This document shows, one piece after another, positions 1 to 9,022 of a DNA stretch of 64,000 nt. Origin of the DNA: Kuafuiihalomonas sp050331295 (GTDB lineage Bacteria; Myxococcota; Kuafuiibacteriia; Kuafuiibacteriales; Kuafuiibacteriaceae); NCBI GenBank assembly GCA_050331295.1, contig JBHJGZ010000003.1, positions 310,001-374,000 on the forward strand, in the 5' to 3' direction. The notes under the pieces are model-generated. The model saw nothing but the letters and a program-made list of their open reading frames with translations. It had not been told where the DNA came from and ran no database searches. The position numbers and the translations under genes are program-made. Every line of letters begins with the position of its first letter. The first letter of the stretch is position 1.

Positions 1-612
1 CACGACCAAGAGTCCGTCGGTTCGGTAGCCCGCTTCGGGATCGAATGCATAGGCTCGAAGGCGGCTTTGCGCGGCTGAGAGCAAAGGTCGAACCGCCTCA
101 GACGCCTGAAGCTCCTTCAAGAAGTCCGGCTCGGACGAAAACGCCAAGCCGCATCGGTCCCCATTGGCGCCGTCGGCCGCGTGAGCCCCATCGACCCGGT
201 CTCGGTCGGCCACGTCGGGCGCAGCCGCGAAACTGCCGGTTGAGGTCCATGGGCCGACGCCGAGCAGCACCGCGAAGGCGACCGCGGACCGGCCGGAAGC
301 CGCGAGCGCCATGAGAGATCCATCCACGAAGACAAACGCGAGGGCATCCGGCCATCGATGACCCGATGCTTGAAGCCCGATGGCCGCGGCCACAATCGCC
401 ACGTGGGGTCCTGCTGCCCTCAGGACCACGGGCCAAACGCGGGTCCTGGAGCCGGGCACGATGGCGAGTCGCCCCACCAGCAAGGGCGGAAGCAATCCCC
501 ACGCCCCGAGCGCCAACGGTGCAGCCACCATCAGGTCATTGGATGCCCGGCCGACGCCCATGGCCAGGAACAAGACCGCCGCCGATACCCCGCACGCGAC
601 CAAGAGCACCAT
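1..612 (-). CDS. Membrane protein of unknown function, 3' end cut by window edge
   Basis: An open frame on the minus strand runs from an ATG at 612 through position 1 without a stop, so the gene is truncated by the window. The N-terminal 120 or so residues contain several Ala/Val/Leu-rich stretches typical of membrane helices, starting with MVLLVACGV. The part nearest the window edge is soluble and contains acidic and aromatic residues (PDFLKELQASE, YAFDPEAGY). Third codon positions are strongly GC-rich in this frame and not in the overlapping plus-strand frames. I do not recognise a family. It is divergent from the sirtuin gene, with about 110 bp between the two starts. Confidence 0.6.
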   Translation of the reverse strand, partial: MVLLVACGVSAAVLFLAMGVGRASNDLMVAAPLALGAWGLLPPLLVGRLAIVPGSRTRVWPVVLRAAGPHVAIVAAAIGLQASGHRWPDALAFVFVDGSLMALAASGRSAVAFAVLLGVGPWTSTGSFAAAPDVADRDRVDGAHAADGANGDRCGLAFSSEPDFLKELQASEAVRPLLSAAQSRLRAYAFDPEAGYRTDGLLVV

Positions 613-723
613 GGAGCGGATGGATGCCGGGGCTGGACCATCCAGGCAAGGCTGCAGGGACCGACCGATCCCGTGTGTGCTGGACCGTGGCTTCCTGGGC
701 AGGTCCCTCGATATGGTGCAGCG

Positions 724-1482
724 GTGGACACACTGATTCAGCGCGTCGCGGGACACCTGGAGCACGCCCATCGCCTCTTGTTCGTGACCGGCGCGGGCCT
801 GTCCGCCGACTCGGGTCTGCCTACATATCGAGGCATTGGCGGACTGTACGACGGACCCAACACCGACGAGCTCCCCATCGAGGTCCTCCTTTCGGGCCCC
901 ATGTATCAGCGCGACCCGAGCCGCACGTGGAAATACATCAGCCAGCTCGAGGCAGCGTGTAGAGGGGCAGAACCCAACCGCGGTCACCGCGTCATCGCGA
1001 ACCTCGAAACCTCGTTCGATGTGGTCGTCCTGACCCAGAATGTGGATGGCCTGCACCATGCGGCCGGCTCGAGCCGAGTCATCGAGATCCACGGCGCCCT
1101 CCGTCGCCTTCGCTGCCCGGCGTGCACCTGGCGAGACGAGGTCTCGGACTACGCGGCGCTGGAAGCCGTACCCCGCTGTCCGATCTGTGAGGGAATCATC
1201 CGGCCCGACGTCGTATTGTTCGAGGAGATGCTTCCCGAAGTCGCCTTGGACACGTGGTCGGAGGAAGCGAACCGAGGCTTCGACATGGTTTTCTCCGTCG
1301 GAACCTCGAGTCTGTTCCCATACATCATCGAGCCGGTCTGGATGGCGGCCCAACGAGGTCTTCCGACGGTGGAGATCAACCCCGCTTCGACCGACCTATC
1401 GTCGGTGGTCGACGTTCATCTTCAGCTCCGCGCCGCGGAAGCCTTGGACGCTTTGGCCAAAGCGCTGGGACTCGACCCATGA
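724..1482 (+). CDS. NAD-dependent protein deacylase, sirtuin (Sir2/CobB family)
   Basis: The predicted protein is 252 aa and would remove acyl groups from protein lysines using NAD+, giving nicotinamide and O-acyl-ADP-ribose. Sirtuin motifs are in order: GAGLSADSG near residues 23-31, LPTYRG, TQNVDG, the catalytic His in IEIHG, and two CxxC pairs (CPAC, CPIC) that would bind structural zinc. A VGTSS motif and an ExNP-type segment (VEINP) complete the NAD-binding fold. I chose the GTG at 724 because the open frame extends 120 codons further upstream with no sirtuin-like sequence and would overlap the divergent membrane gene. It is convergent with the VioB-like gene, 11 bp away. Confidence 0.88.
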   Translation: MDTLIQRVAGHLEHAHRLLFVTGAGLSADSGLPTYRGIGGLYDGPNTDELPIEVLLSGPMYQRDPSRTWKYISQLEAACRGAEPNRGHRVIANLETSFDVVVLTQNVDGLHHAAGSSRVIEIHGALRRLRCPACTWRDEVSDYAALEAVPRCPICEGIIRPDVVLFEEMLPEVALDTWSEEANRGFDMVFSVGTSSLFPYIIEPVWMAAQRGLPTVEINPASTDLSSVVDVHLQLRAAEALDALAKALGLDP

Positions 1483-1493
1483 CCAGATCGCCT

Positions 1494-2801
1494 TCAAGGT
1501 AACGCATCGATGCGGTCCGCCATGGATTCGAGCTGCTCACCGAGCTCGGCCACCGCGGGGCCGAGATCGGCAAGTTGACGTGCCGCACTTGCAAGCTGGC
1601 GGGTGCGCTCGGACAGGACCGGGACGACCACGGAGGCCGGTGGGACTCGGATCTCCCGAGTGACCGCGAAGGACATCCCCGCCGAAATCGAGGGCATCTC
1701 TCGGGAAGCCGGAAGGCGGGTGAGGACGTCGTTCAAGGGCCCCAGCGCCATCATCAAGCCGATGGCTTCGCTCACCAATACGCTCCTGGTGTCCGAAGGC
1801 AACGGTTCATAGGCTGCACCCACGGTCCGAAGCATGTGATTGTAGAGCGCATTCACGAAGTCCAAGAGACGCCCGGCATCGGAAGCACCGATCCATGTCT
1901 TGTTCTCCGGGATGGGCGGACGGCGCTGCACTGGATTTCGCGCCACGAGCCGGGTTGGCTCGAAGCTGGGATCCTCACGGAGAAACTTCTGGTAGGCGTC
2001 CCGAACGCCACAAAACTTCCGATAGTGCGAATGCTCCGGGTCCTCGAGATTTCCTTCTCCCTGAATGACGATGTTTTCCACCGCTTGGAGGGCGGTTTCG
2101 AGGTCTCGAACCGCCATGAGTCCATCGAGGGAGACGTCCTCGAATCGGATCTGATGCTCCGGCTCACCCACGAACAGGTTCTGCTCTCCCAATGCATCCG
2201 CCAGCTGCCTGAGCCCGTCCTGGATTCCTCGATATAGCTGACCCACGGTGTCGAAGTCCTGAGCGGAGGGCATCATGGCGCCGGCGGTGGTCGCACGAAC
2301 GTACTGACGCTCCCGTTGAAACGCCTCTCCATCCGGCAGGTCTGTACCCTGCGGACGCTCCAAGTAGACGAAGTGGTCGATGGTGCTCTGACTGAAGGGA
2401 TGAAGCGCCACCAGCACCTCGGCCGGATGATAGCCGGGGGCCACCGGAAAGTTCGGTCGACCGACGTGGGGCCGGGCGCCGATTGAGGCCAACACGTTAT
2501 TCGCGTTTGCAAAATGGGCCATCTCGTCGATCGCGACGTTCAAGATGGTGCGGCGCCAGCTCTGGACCTCGCGGGTCTGGTCCGCAGTCAGACCCTCTCC
2601 AGGACCCGTTTTCAATGACCAGGCCGCGTACAGATAGCAGCACATCAGGTTGTGTTCGACTTCGACCGCTTCGGTCAGGAGCTCGGCCAGCTGCTCGCGA
2701 TGGGCGACGACGATTTCGGGTTCGCTCACGTTGTGGTTGTCTATGTCTTCCCGAACGACTCGGTCCACTGTTTCCGAGCGGCTCCTTGGCCGCCGCTGCA
2801 C
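1494..2801 (-). CDS. Ferritin-like protein related to VioB / iminophenyl-pyruvate dimer synthase N-domain
   Basis: This 435-aa protein carries a ferritin-like helical domain. EVEH near residues 47-50 is followed by YLYAAWSLK, then by IDEMAHF (E93, H96), which is the Glu plus ExxH arrangement of a di-iron or related site. The pattern is that of the ferritin-like family named after VioB (PF12902), whose members act in several secondary metabolic reactions. The start is uncertain: the first possible GTG is at 2801, and a GTG at 2729 just before SEPEIVVAH fits better. It begins about 11 bp after the aldo/keto reductase stop and is probably the last gene of that operon. The C-terminal 200 residues are helical and unassigned. 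The substrate is unknown. Confidence 0.7.
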   Translation of the reverse strand: MQRRPRSRSETVDRVVREDIDNHNVSEPEIVVAHREQLAELLTEAVEVEHNLMCCYLYAAWSLKTGPGEGLTADQTREVQSWRRTILNVAIDEMAHFANANNVLASIGARPHVGRPNFPVAPGYHPAEVLVALHPFSQSTIDHFVYLERPQGTDLPDGEAFQRERQYVRATTAGAMMPSAQDFDTVGQLYRGIQDGLRQLADALGEQNLFVGEPEHQIRFEDVSLDGLMAVRDLETALQAVENIVIQGEGNLEDPEHSHYRKFCGVRDAYQKFLREDPSFEPTRLVARNPVQRRPPIPENKTWIGASDAGRLLDFVNALYNHMLRTVGAAYEPLPSDTRSVLVSEAIGLMMALGPLNDVLTRLPASREMPSISAGMSFAVTREIRVPPASVVVPVLSERTRQLASAARQLADLGPAVAELGEQLESMADRIDALP

Positions 2802-2811
2802 GCGACCACGG

Positions 2812-4014
2812 CTAGGCGTCGAAAATGTGGGCCGCCCGTTTCATGTGGTACGCAACGTCCACGCCATGGGGACACGCCCGATTGGCGCCCTCGAAATCCA
2901 CGCCCGTCAACGTCCGCGCCTCGGCGGGAAGAGTCGCGAACCGACGCTTGGCTTCGTCGAGGTCTCCGTAGACGTCGTGGTACATCACGTACCGCATCAC
3001 GTCCCCGATCTGCACCGGCGCATCCACCGCTGGGTTACAGAGGTGGTCGCACCCGTCACAGGCAAACGGACGGGTGGCATCCGCGTACTGATGGAGCGCA
3101 TCCATCTCCGCTCGGGTCAGCTCTGTTCGGTCCACGGCGGCAGCGATGTTCTCCCGTAGGATCTTGAACGTCTTCATGGCCGAGACCGCGGCAGAAATGC
3201 GCTCATCGGCCCAGACCGCCTTCATGACCGCTTGGTGCTTGGTCCACTTTCCGGTCTTTTCGAACTTCTTCCAGGCGTCGGCGAAAGAAGCCTCTGATCC
3301 TTGAGTCTTCATGGCGATGAGTCCGATGTCGACCTTCTTACAGGCATCGATGGCCTCGTTGAGGGCCTTATCGCCGTACTGTCGGAAGTTGTACCGAAAC
3401 ATGATGGCATCGATGTAGTCGAGCTGGGATGCCTGGTTCATCAGCTCGACCACATTGTGACTGTGGCAGGAAAATCCAAAGTATTTAATCTTCCCTTCTT
3501 TTTTCAGTCGTTCAGCGGTCTTTGCGATATCCGAGTTGAGGTATCCACCATTTTTGAGACTGTGGAGAAAATAAAGATCGATGTAGTTCGTCTTGAGCTT
3601 ATCGAGACTTTGTTCCACAGTCCGAGTGAAGCCTTCGGGGTCATGGGCATCGGACTTGCTGGTGATCCAAATCTTGTCGCGATTCTTCAGCCGGGTGTGA
3701 AAGTTCCCGAGGGCTGTCTCTGACGTTCCTCCCGCATAGCAGTCCGCCACATCGAAGTAGTTCACCCCGAACCGGACGCATTCGGCGAACTTCGGGTCGA
3801 AGCGCTGGTCGAAGTTCATGGAGCCACCCATCAGCAGGATCGGTACGGTCTGCTCGGTCTTGCCGAGGCGGCGCCGCGGGACCTGAGGGAGACTCTCGTC
3901 CTCGCCTGACGCAAAGGTCACCTTGGGCGCGATGCTCGCTCCAGCCCCCGCCAGCGCGGCTCCTCCGAACAACGTCCGACGCGAAAATCCACGTTTCGAA
4001 TTCGATTCCTTCAT
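2812..4014 (-). CDS. Tat-exported aldo/keto reductase with C-terminal iron-sulfur cysteines
   Basis: The 400-aa protein opens with a twin-arginine signal (FSRRTLFGG followed by a hydrophobic stretch), so it should be folded in the cytoplasm and exported. The aldo/keto reductase barrel follows, and the classical catalytic tetrad is visible as D88, Y93, K120 and H151. The C-terminal region holds C319, C322 and C326 plus C381 in a CP context, a pattern expected of a 4Fe-4S cluster. This architecture is known from a family of Fe-S aldo/keto reductases. Its ATG overlaps the end of the polyferredoxin gene by four bases (ATGA), suggesting coupled translation and a shared electron-transfer job. The natural substrate is unknown. 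Confidence 0.85.
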   Translation of the reverse strand: MKESNSKRGFSRRTLFGGAALAGAGASIAPKVTFASGEDESLPQVPRRRLGKTEQTVPILLMGGSMNFDQRFDPKFAECVRFGVNYFDVADCYAGGTSETALGNFHTRLKNRDKIWITSKSDAHDPEGFTRTVEQSLDKLKTNYIDLYFLHSLKNGGYLNSDIAKTAERLKKEGKIKYFGFSCHSHNVVELMNQASQLDYIDAIMFRYNFRQYGDKALNEAIDACKKVDIGLIAMKTQGSEASFADAWKKFEKTGKWTKHQAVMKAVWADERISAAVSAMKTFKILRENIAAAVDRTELTRAEMDALHQYADATRPFACDGCDHLCNPAVDAPVQIGDVMRYVMYHDVYGDLDEAKRRFATLPAEARTLTGVDFEGANRACPHGVDVAYHMKRAAHIFDA

Positions 4015-5780
4015 GCGTCACCTTTCTTCGCCTTCCGGCTGGTCTCCAGAAGAAGTGACCGATCTTGCGACCGCGTTTCGCCGATCGCCGTCACGTATAC
4101 CGCCGCATCATCGATGACCGGACACTCGTGTTCACAAATCCCGCAGCCGATACACAGTTCTGGCCGCATGTAGGGTCGATTCAGCGTGACGGTGGTCCCG
4201 TCCCATCGCTCGACCTCCACATCGTAAGTCCCGATCGCTTTGGGCGTCACCGGACAGACCTCTTCGCATACGACGCACGGCGTCTCCATCGCCCACGGAA
4301 GGCACCGCCCCCGATTGAAGAAGGCGGTGCCTACGCTCACCGGGCCATTGTCTTGATACTTTCCAACCCCGAGCTTTTTGGCCAATGGCGTCTTTTGAAT
4401 GGCTCCGGTGGGACAGACCTCGCTACAGAGCGTACAGTTGAGCTGACAGAAGCCGACACTGAAGTCCATGACCGGTGTCCAAAAGCCCTCCACACCAGCT
4501 TGCTCGAGGGTGGCAGGCTGAAGAACATTGGTGGGACACACGTTGATACATTGGTCACACTTGATGCACCGCTCCAGAAACTCGGATTCCTCCACCGAGC
4601 CCGGAGGACGAATGGCCTTCTCGTGAAAGCCCCGGTCATTGACCGCTTTTGAAAGGCGAAGAAACGGGAACGCCAAGACACCCGCCGCCCCTCCAAACAC
4701 CCAACGACGCTTGGAGACGTCCGGATTCACGCGGACGGTGTCCCAAACTTTTGAAATCACCGGTCGGCCGAACAAAGACGCGCCCTTTTTGACCGTTCCC
4801 ACCACGTGCTCCTTGATCGGCAGTGGCGTGAGCCGGAACGACAGGGCGTCCTCCGGACAGTCATCGATGCAGTTGAAGCACACGAAGCATTCGGACTTCC
4901 GCAGTGCGGCTTGCGGATCCGACGCACCCTCACAGCGTCTGAGGCACAAGTCGCAGTCCGTACACTTCGTCACGTCTCGGTCGATGCGCCAGAGCGCGAA
5001 CCGGGACAGGACACCCAGAAACGCGCCGAGAGGACAAAGAACCCGGCAGAAGAAGCGAGGAATGACCAGATTCATCCCCACCAGCCCGATGATGACGAGT
5101 CCAACGAACCATGCGCCGGCGAAGATCCGTTGCTCAGGCGTCCCCGGCTTCATGGTGAGCAGGCTCAGAGGCTCCGGATCCATCCCGACCCGGGTCCGAA
5201 GCATCTCGGCGAGGTTCGCCGTGGCGAGGTCCGAAGCGGGCGCGACCGCCACCGCGAAGGTTCGGACCAGGAGACAGATCGGGTCGAGCAGACCGATCTG
5301 AAGGGATCCGAAAAAGGCCAGCACCAAGAATACCGTCAAGATGACGTACTTGAGCTGAAAGACTCCGCGATACCGATTGCTGTCGATCCGCTCCTTGTTG
5401 TTACGCGTGTTGAAGATCCAGCCTACAAATTGATGAAGGGTTCCGTAGGGGCACATCCAGTTACAGAAGACGCGACCGAGGAGGAGGGTCGGAATGAGGA
5501 CGAACAAACCCCGCCAAAGCCATCGGTACACGGTGTGCGTCGAAAGTGCGGTTGCGAATCCCACGAGCGGATCCACTTCAAGGAAGAGGGAAACCGGATA
5601 CCCGCCGAGGCGGCTGAACCAGGTGGCCCACAACAAGAACGTGAACAGCGCGAAGAAGAACAGCTGACTGTACACTCGGATGGTGGTGATCCGGAAGACC
5701 CGGGCGTACCAAGGCGACCCATCTTTGTTCTGGGCGAGGGTTCGCTTCAACCAATCGGGCCGAACGACGGTGGAACTCAT
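4011..5780 (-). CDS. Membrane-bound polyferredoxin (NapH/NosR-like 4Fe-4S protein)
   Basis: The 589-aa protein has several transmembrane helices in its first 260 residues, interleaved with two CxxxCP motifs (CNWMCP, CRVLCP) as in NapH/NosR-type quinol-linked proteins. It then carries a run of ferredoxin motifs: CTDCDLCLRRC, CFVCFNCIDDCP, CIKCDQCINVCP, a CxxxCxxCxxxCP set, CVVCEEVCP and CIGCGICEHECP. A further hydrophobic segment lies in the middle (near GGAAGVLAF). It is predicted to carry electrons from the membrane quinone pool to periplasmic partners, here probably the exported aldo/keto reductase and the DUF362 protein. It overlaps both neighbours by four bases. The direction of electron flow is not evident from sequence. 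Confidence 0.88.
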   Translation of the reverse strand: MSSTVVRPDWLKRTLAQNKDGSPWYARVFRITTIRVYSQLFFFALFTFLLWATWFSRLGGYPVSLFLEVDPLVGFATALSTHTVYRWLWRGLFVLIPTLLLGRVFCNWMCPYGTLHQFVGWIFNTRNNKERIDSNRYRGVFQLKYVILTVFLVLAFFGSLQIGLLDPICLLVRTFAVAVAPASDLATANLAEMLRTRVGMDPEPLSLLTMKPGTPEQRIFAGAWFVGLVIIGLVGMNLVIPRFFCRVLCPLGAFLGVLSRFALWRIDRDVTKCTDCDLCLRRCEGASDPQAALRKSECFVCFNCIDDCPEDALSFRLTPLPIKEHVVGTVKKGASLFGRPVISKVWDTVRVNPDVSKRRWVFGGAAGVLAFPFLRLSKAVNDRGFHEKAIRPPGSVEESEFLERCIKCDQCINVCPTNVLQPATLEQAGVEGFWTPVMDFSVGFCQLNCTLCSEVCPTGAIQKTPLAKKLGVGKYQDNGPVSVGTAFFNRGRCLPWAMETPCVVCEEVCPVTPKAIGTYDVEVERWDGTTVTLNRPYMRPELCIGCGICEHECPVIDDAAVYVTAIGETRSQDRSLLLETSRKAKKGDA

Positions 5781-6811
5781 CCGATCTGGACCTCTTTCAC
5801 GTTCAGCCCCTTCCAGTCCGGATTTCCCAGGGACTTCAAAGATGCCTGGCTCAGGTAGGCAGGACGCTGGTCAGGCTTGCGCTTCAGGAGAACATCCCAG
5901 CCGTACGCATCTGCGGCGAGACTATCGGTGGCCGCTGCGAGCGTCTGACCCGGGCGTACGTCGTCCAAGCTCCCCCCGGTCGGACCGCTCCTGAACAGGA
6001 CCCGGGTGCCGTCGAGCATCACGAAGGTGGGCCTCATCATCTGGGCGAGGTCGGTGATGATTCCGTGAATGTCTTGATGGAACTGGTTTCGCCGACCACC
6101 CAGCAGCCCATACCAATTCTTGGTGGTCATGGAGGCGGCGCACAAGTTGTGGTCCTTCACCGGCGCGAGACCGATGACCTTGTCGGCCCCCAGGAACGGC
6201 CGCCAGAAGAAGGGCCAATTCTCGATCCACTTCGCTCCCGGGGTGTTCAGAAGTTCGAAATCGTGGCTTCGAGGCAAATAGACCCGGGCGCCCGCCTCGA
6301 GGGCCGCCTTCCGAATCCCGCTCTTCGCAAAACACGACTCGGGGGACTCGATGGGATTGTCGCACACCCGCACCTCGCCGGCCCGACCCTCCACCAAGAG
6401 GAATCGGATCAGGGCCGCGAGGACCTCCGGGTTGGTCGTGGCCCCGAGCGCTGCCGAACGCTCGAACGCGACGTTGGGCTTGATGACCACGACCTCACCG
6501 GGAGCGATGAAGCGCCGAACACCGCCGATTGCTTCGATGGACGCTCGGACCATTTTGGCGACGTCTTCGCCGTGGGCGATGCCGAGATCCGCGAACGGCC
6601 CCTCGGCCACCGCATATCCACCCTCGGGAAGCGCCAAACGTCTCGGCCGAGGTTTTCCGCCCTCTCCGTCCGGATCCGAAAGGGAAAGAGGCCAATCTTT
6701 GGGCGCCAAGGAAAGATATCCTGCGCCCAAGGAAAGCCCAGATACGACGCCCACCTGGCGAATGAACTGACGACGATGCTGCGTCCGGTGCGTCGTGTCG
6801 TCCTCTGCCAC
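5777..6811 (-). CDS. DUF362 domain protein with Tat-like leader
   Basis: The 344-aa protein starts at a GTG and has a twin-arginine-like leader (HRRQFIRQVGVVSG), implying export. The body matches the DUF362 family: IKPNVAFE, the region around VRVCDNP, a LAPVKDHN segment, TTKNWYGLLGGRRN and FVMLDGTRVLF. DUF362 proteins frequently sit beside polyferredoxins and Fe-S oxidoreductases; their reaction is not established. The usual ferredoxin motif that some members carry at the C-terminus is absent here, and the neighbouring polyferredoxin could supply it. The stop overlaps the polyferredoxin ATG by four bases. Confidence 0.85.
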   Translation of the reverse strand: MAEDDTTHRTQHRRQFIRQVGVVSGLSLGAGYLSLAPKDWPLSLSDPDGEGGKPRPRRLALPEGGYAVAEGPFADLGIAHGEDVAKMVRASIEAIGGVRRFIAPGEVVVIKPNVAFERSAALGATTNPEVLAALIRFLLVEGRAGEVRVCDNPIESPESCFAKSGIRKAALEAGARVYLPRSHDFELLNTPGAKWIENWPFFWRPFLGADKVIGLAPVKDHNLCAASMTTKNWYGLLGGRRNQFHQDIHGIITDLAQMMRPTFVMLDGTRVLFRSGPTGGSLDDVRPGQTLAAATDSLAADAYGWDVLLKRKPDQRPAYLSQASLKSLGNPDWKGLNVKEVQIG

Positions 6812-6909
6812 CGATTCGCTTTTGGCATCCCCAGGACGGATTCGCCAACCGCCGCGGTGGATTTCGACTCGGCTGACCGGTTTTCCCCGCGATCTCGAGC
6901 GTCCCTACG

Positions 6910-8001
6910 TCAGTAGGACGGTCCGTCGTCCTCGGACGTGGACGGCGCAGGTTGCTCCGCGGTCCCGGAGGATGGGAGAGACCGCAACTCCTCCCTTCGC
7001 CTCGGGCTCAGACCGTCTAGGGCCTCACTGACTCGACCCAAGATCTCCTCCCCCGCGGAAGCGCTGGCCGCGTTGCGGACGCCTACGACAAATTCGTCGC
7101 GGGCCCGCGCCCCACTCACGCGACCGAGGTACCGGTCTTGCACCCAGCCCTCCGAGATGGGACTTCCGTACTCTTCAAAACCCGCGTTGAACCTCTCGGC
7201 CAGGACCGCGGCGGAGTCGGGAGCAAATCGCACGAAGGCCTCCGTCTCTTGGTCGTCCATCAGACCGGCGTACACCTCGGTGGCGAAATCGAACGAAAAG
7301 GCAGCTTGCGGGAGGTATCGAACCTCCTGAGGAGCGACGCCCAGGGATCCAACAAAGATGTCGTACGCCCACGGCAGAGGCGCGGCCTCCAATCGGGACA
7401 TTCCAGCCTTCACTGATGCAAAAACCGGCGCCACTGGCTCACCTTCGAGCGAACCGATGGCCCGGACATAGTAGGGGCCTCGAACCATCACAAAGGCGTT
7501 GCGCCGGAGCGCGTGCATCATCCCCTGCTCCATGACCACTTCGGACCCCTCGGCAAGCTCGCCGGAGAATGCACCGAGCGCGTTCTCCGGCGTCCCTTGG
7601 TCGTAGATTTCGACATCGACCGTCAGCGTGGGATCCGAATCGTGGCGGATGCCGACAAAGTAGAGTTGCTCGAACCCAAAGCTCTTGTAATAGCTTTCGC
7701 GGCCATTGATCTTTTCATAGAGATCATCGGGTCCGAAACGGCTGAAGCTCGATTCCGTGAAGTCGTCCGGGGCGAGGTCTGGGGGAATCGGGCCGCGATC
7801 CGCGACTTTCGGGGAGCGATTGGCCTGACCGGGAGCCGCCGTGAAGAGTTCTGGATCCGGGTTCGTGCCCATCCACACCACCCATGCGGCCAAACTCAGG
7901 AGCAGAAACAGGACGAACGCACCGAGCTGGGTCTCGCGAGAGGAATAACGTCGACGGTAGTGCTTCCACGGCTTCTTGATGAACAGCCGGTCCGAGTCCA
8001 T
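6910..8001 (-). CDS. Membrane-anchored DUF6599-like protein
   Basis: The 363-aa protein has one strong N-terminal membrane helix (residues about 25-45) after a basic leader, then a long extracytoplasmic domain. That domain contains the segment YEKINGRESYYKSFGFEQL, which I associate with the DUF6599 family of proteins found beside DUF362 and polyferredoxin genes. The C-terminus is low-complexity and acidic. It lies 98 bp upstream of the DUF362 gene in the same direction and begins 19 bp after the hydrolase-fold gene, so it probably belongs to the same transcript. The function is unknown. The family call rests on memory of motif and context, not a search. Confidence 0.65.
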   Translation of the reverse strand: MDSDRLFIKKPWKHYRRRYSSRETQLGAFVLFLLLSLAAWVVWMGTNPDPELFTAAPGQANRSPKVADRGPIPPDLAPDDFTESSFSRFGPDDLYEKINGRESYYKSFGFEQLYFVGIRHDSDPTLTVDVEIYDQGTPENALGAFSGELAEGSEVVMEQGMMHALRRNAFVMVRGPYYVRAIGSLEGEPVAPVFASVKAGMSRLEAAPLPWAYDIFVGSLGVAPQEVRYLPQAAFSFDFATEVYAGLMDDQETEAFVRFAPDSAAVLAERFNAGFEEYGSPISEGWVQDRYLGRVSGARARDEFVVGVRNAASASAGEEILGRVSEALDGLSPRRREELRSLPSSGTAEQPAPSTSEDDGPSY

Positions 8002-8020
8002 GCACGTGGACTCTTGGGGT

Positions 8021-8962
8021 TCAGGAGTCGTCGGTCAACGAACGCCGACTCGGCGGAGGTGGCCTCGCAGCGTCCGGCGGCGGCGAACTGACCCGAGACG
8101 CGCCGACCGCCATCTCCGGCAGATCGGATTCCGCCGTCAATTGGTCGATGGCACGGGCGATGGCAGCCGGTGCCACGATGGGCACGTAGCCGTCGGCTTG
8201 AATGATCTGATGACGCCCGCGAGGTGCTTGCTCGGCCAACTTCCGTTGCATGGTCACCGCTGCATCCTCGCCTCCGGACTGAGCGAACTGCAGTTCCGAC
8301 GCAGGCCTCGAGAGCACGATGCAGGGCATGGCGGGGCTTCCCACGGAGGAAACCTGTTGGACGCTCTCTTCCAGGCTTCCGAGCTCGGAACGCATGGTGA
8401 ACAAGGCCTCTGGAGTGATCTGTCTTCGGATCCGACGGGCCGCCGACGTCGGCAGACCTCGCATCCCGCCCGGCCAGTCGGAGAAGAGGGCAGCCCACGC
8501 CGAGACGACTCCTCCTCTCCATCGCTGAAGCTGGGCATCCAGGCGGTCGCGGTAAGTCATGAAGTGCTTGGACCGAGCCAAGACCTCGACCACCGGGTCG
8601 ACCAACACCAGGCTGCGCACCGTGGGCTCTCGAAAAGCGAATACGCGGGTGTGAAGAGCGCCGAAACCAGCGCCTACCGCGACGTAGGGTCCGTGGAGAT
8701 TCGCCTTGAGAAGCGCCTCCTGCAGTTCGTCCACGACCTGGTAGGTGCTCCGGGGAAGCTGACCGGCCGTGCTCGCGCCCAAGCCGAGTCGGTCCACGGC
8801 GACGGACCGGTAGCGCGTGCTGAGCTCGTCTTGCACCGCCGCCCAAAAAGGCGACCACTGAAGCCACCCCGATTCGAGGATGACCGTCCATGGGCCTTGA
8901 CCCACGACGTGAAGATTCATCTGGGCCCCAGAGGCCAGCTCGACCCGGATGTCTTCGTGCAC
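8021..8962 (-). CDS. Alpha/beta-hydrolase-fold protein lacking nucleophile and His
   Basis: The 313-aa protein reads as an alpha/beta hydrolase: an ILESGW oxyanion-type segment, VDRLGLGAS, then the strand-elbow VAVGAGFGALHTRVFA, and VLVDPV. The nucleophile elbow that should read G-x-S-x-G is G-A-G-F-G, so the serine is glycine. The usual C-terminal Gly-His of the triad also appears altered, to D-G-Y-V-P. The protein therefore keeps the fold but is unlikely to be a serine hydrolase. The last 30 residues are Pro/Ser-rich. It starts at GTG 8962 and lies between the PilZ-like gene and the DUF6599-like gene, all leftward. It may serve as a binding or scaffold protein. Confidence 0.7.
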   Translation of the reverse strand: MHEDIRVELASGAQMNLHVVGQGPWTVILESGWLQWSPFWAAVQDELSTRYRSVAVDRLGLGASTAGQLPRSTYQVVDELQEALLKANLHGPYVAVGAGFGALHTRVFAFREPTVRSLVLVDPVVEVLARSKHFMTYRDRLDAQLQRWRGGVVSAWAALFSDWPGGMRGLPTSAARRIRRQITPEALFTMRSELGSLEESVQQVSSVGSPAMPCIVLSRPASELQFAQSGGEDAAVTMQRKLAEQAPRGRHQIIQADGYVPIVAPAAIARAIDQLTAESDLPEMAVGASRVSSPPPDAARPPPPSRRSLTDDS

Positions 8963-9022
8963 CCGCCGACTGTGGCAGCACGGGGATGCGGGTTCAACGC
9001 AGCGAGGATGCCTTCGCTGGGG

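Noticed and set aside
4806..5858. A 350-codon plus-strand frame opposite the polyferredoxin
   Set aside because: Low-complexity charged sequence without motifs; the opposite strand has many perfect ferredoxin motifs.
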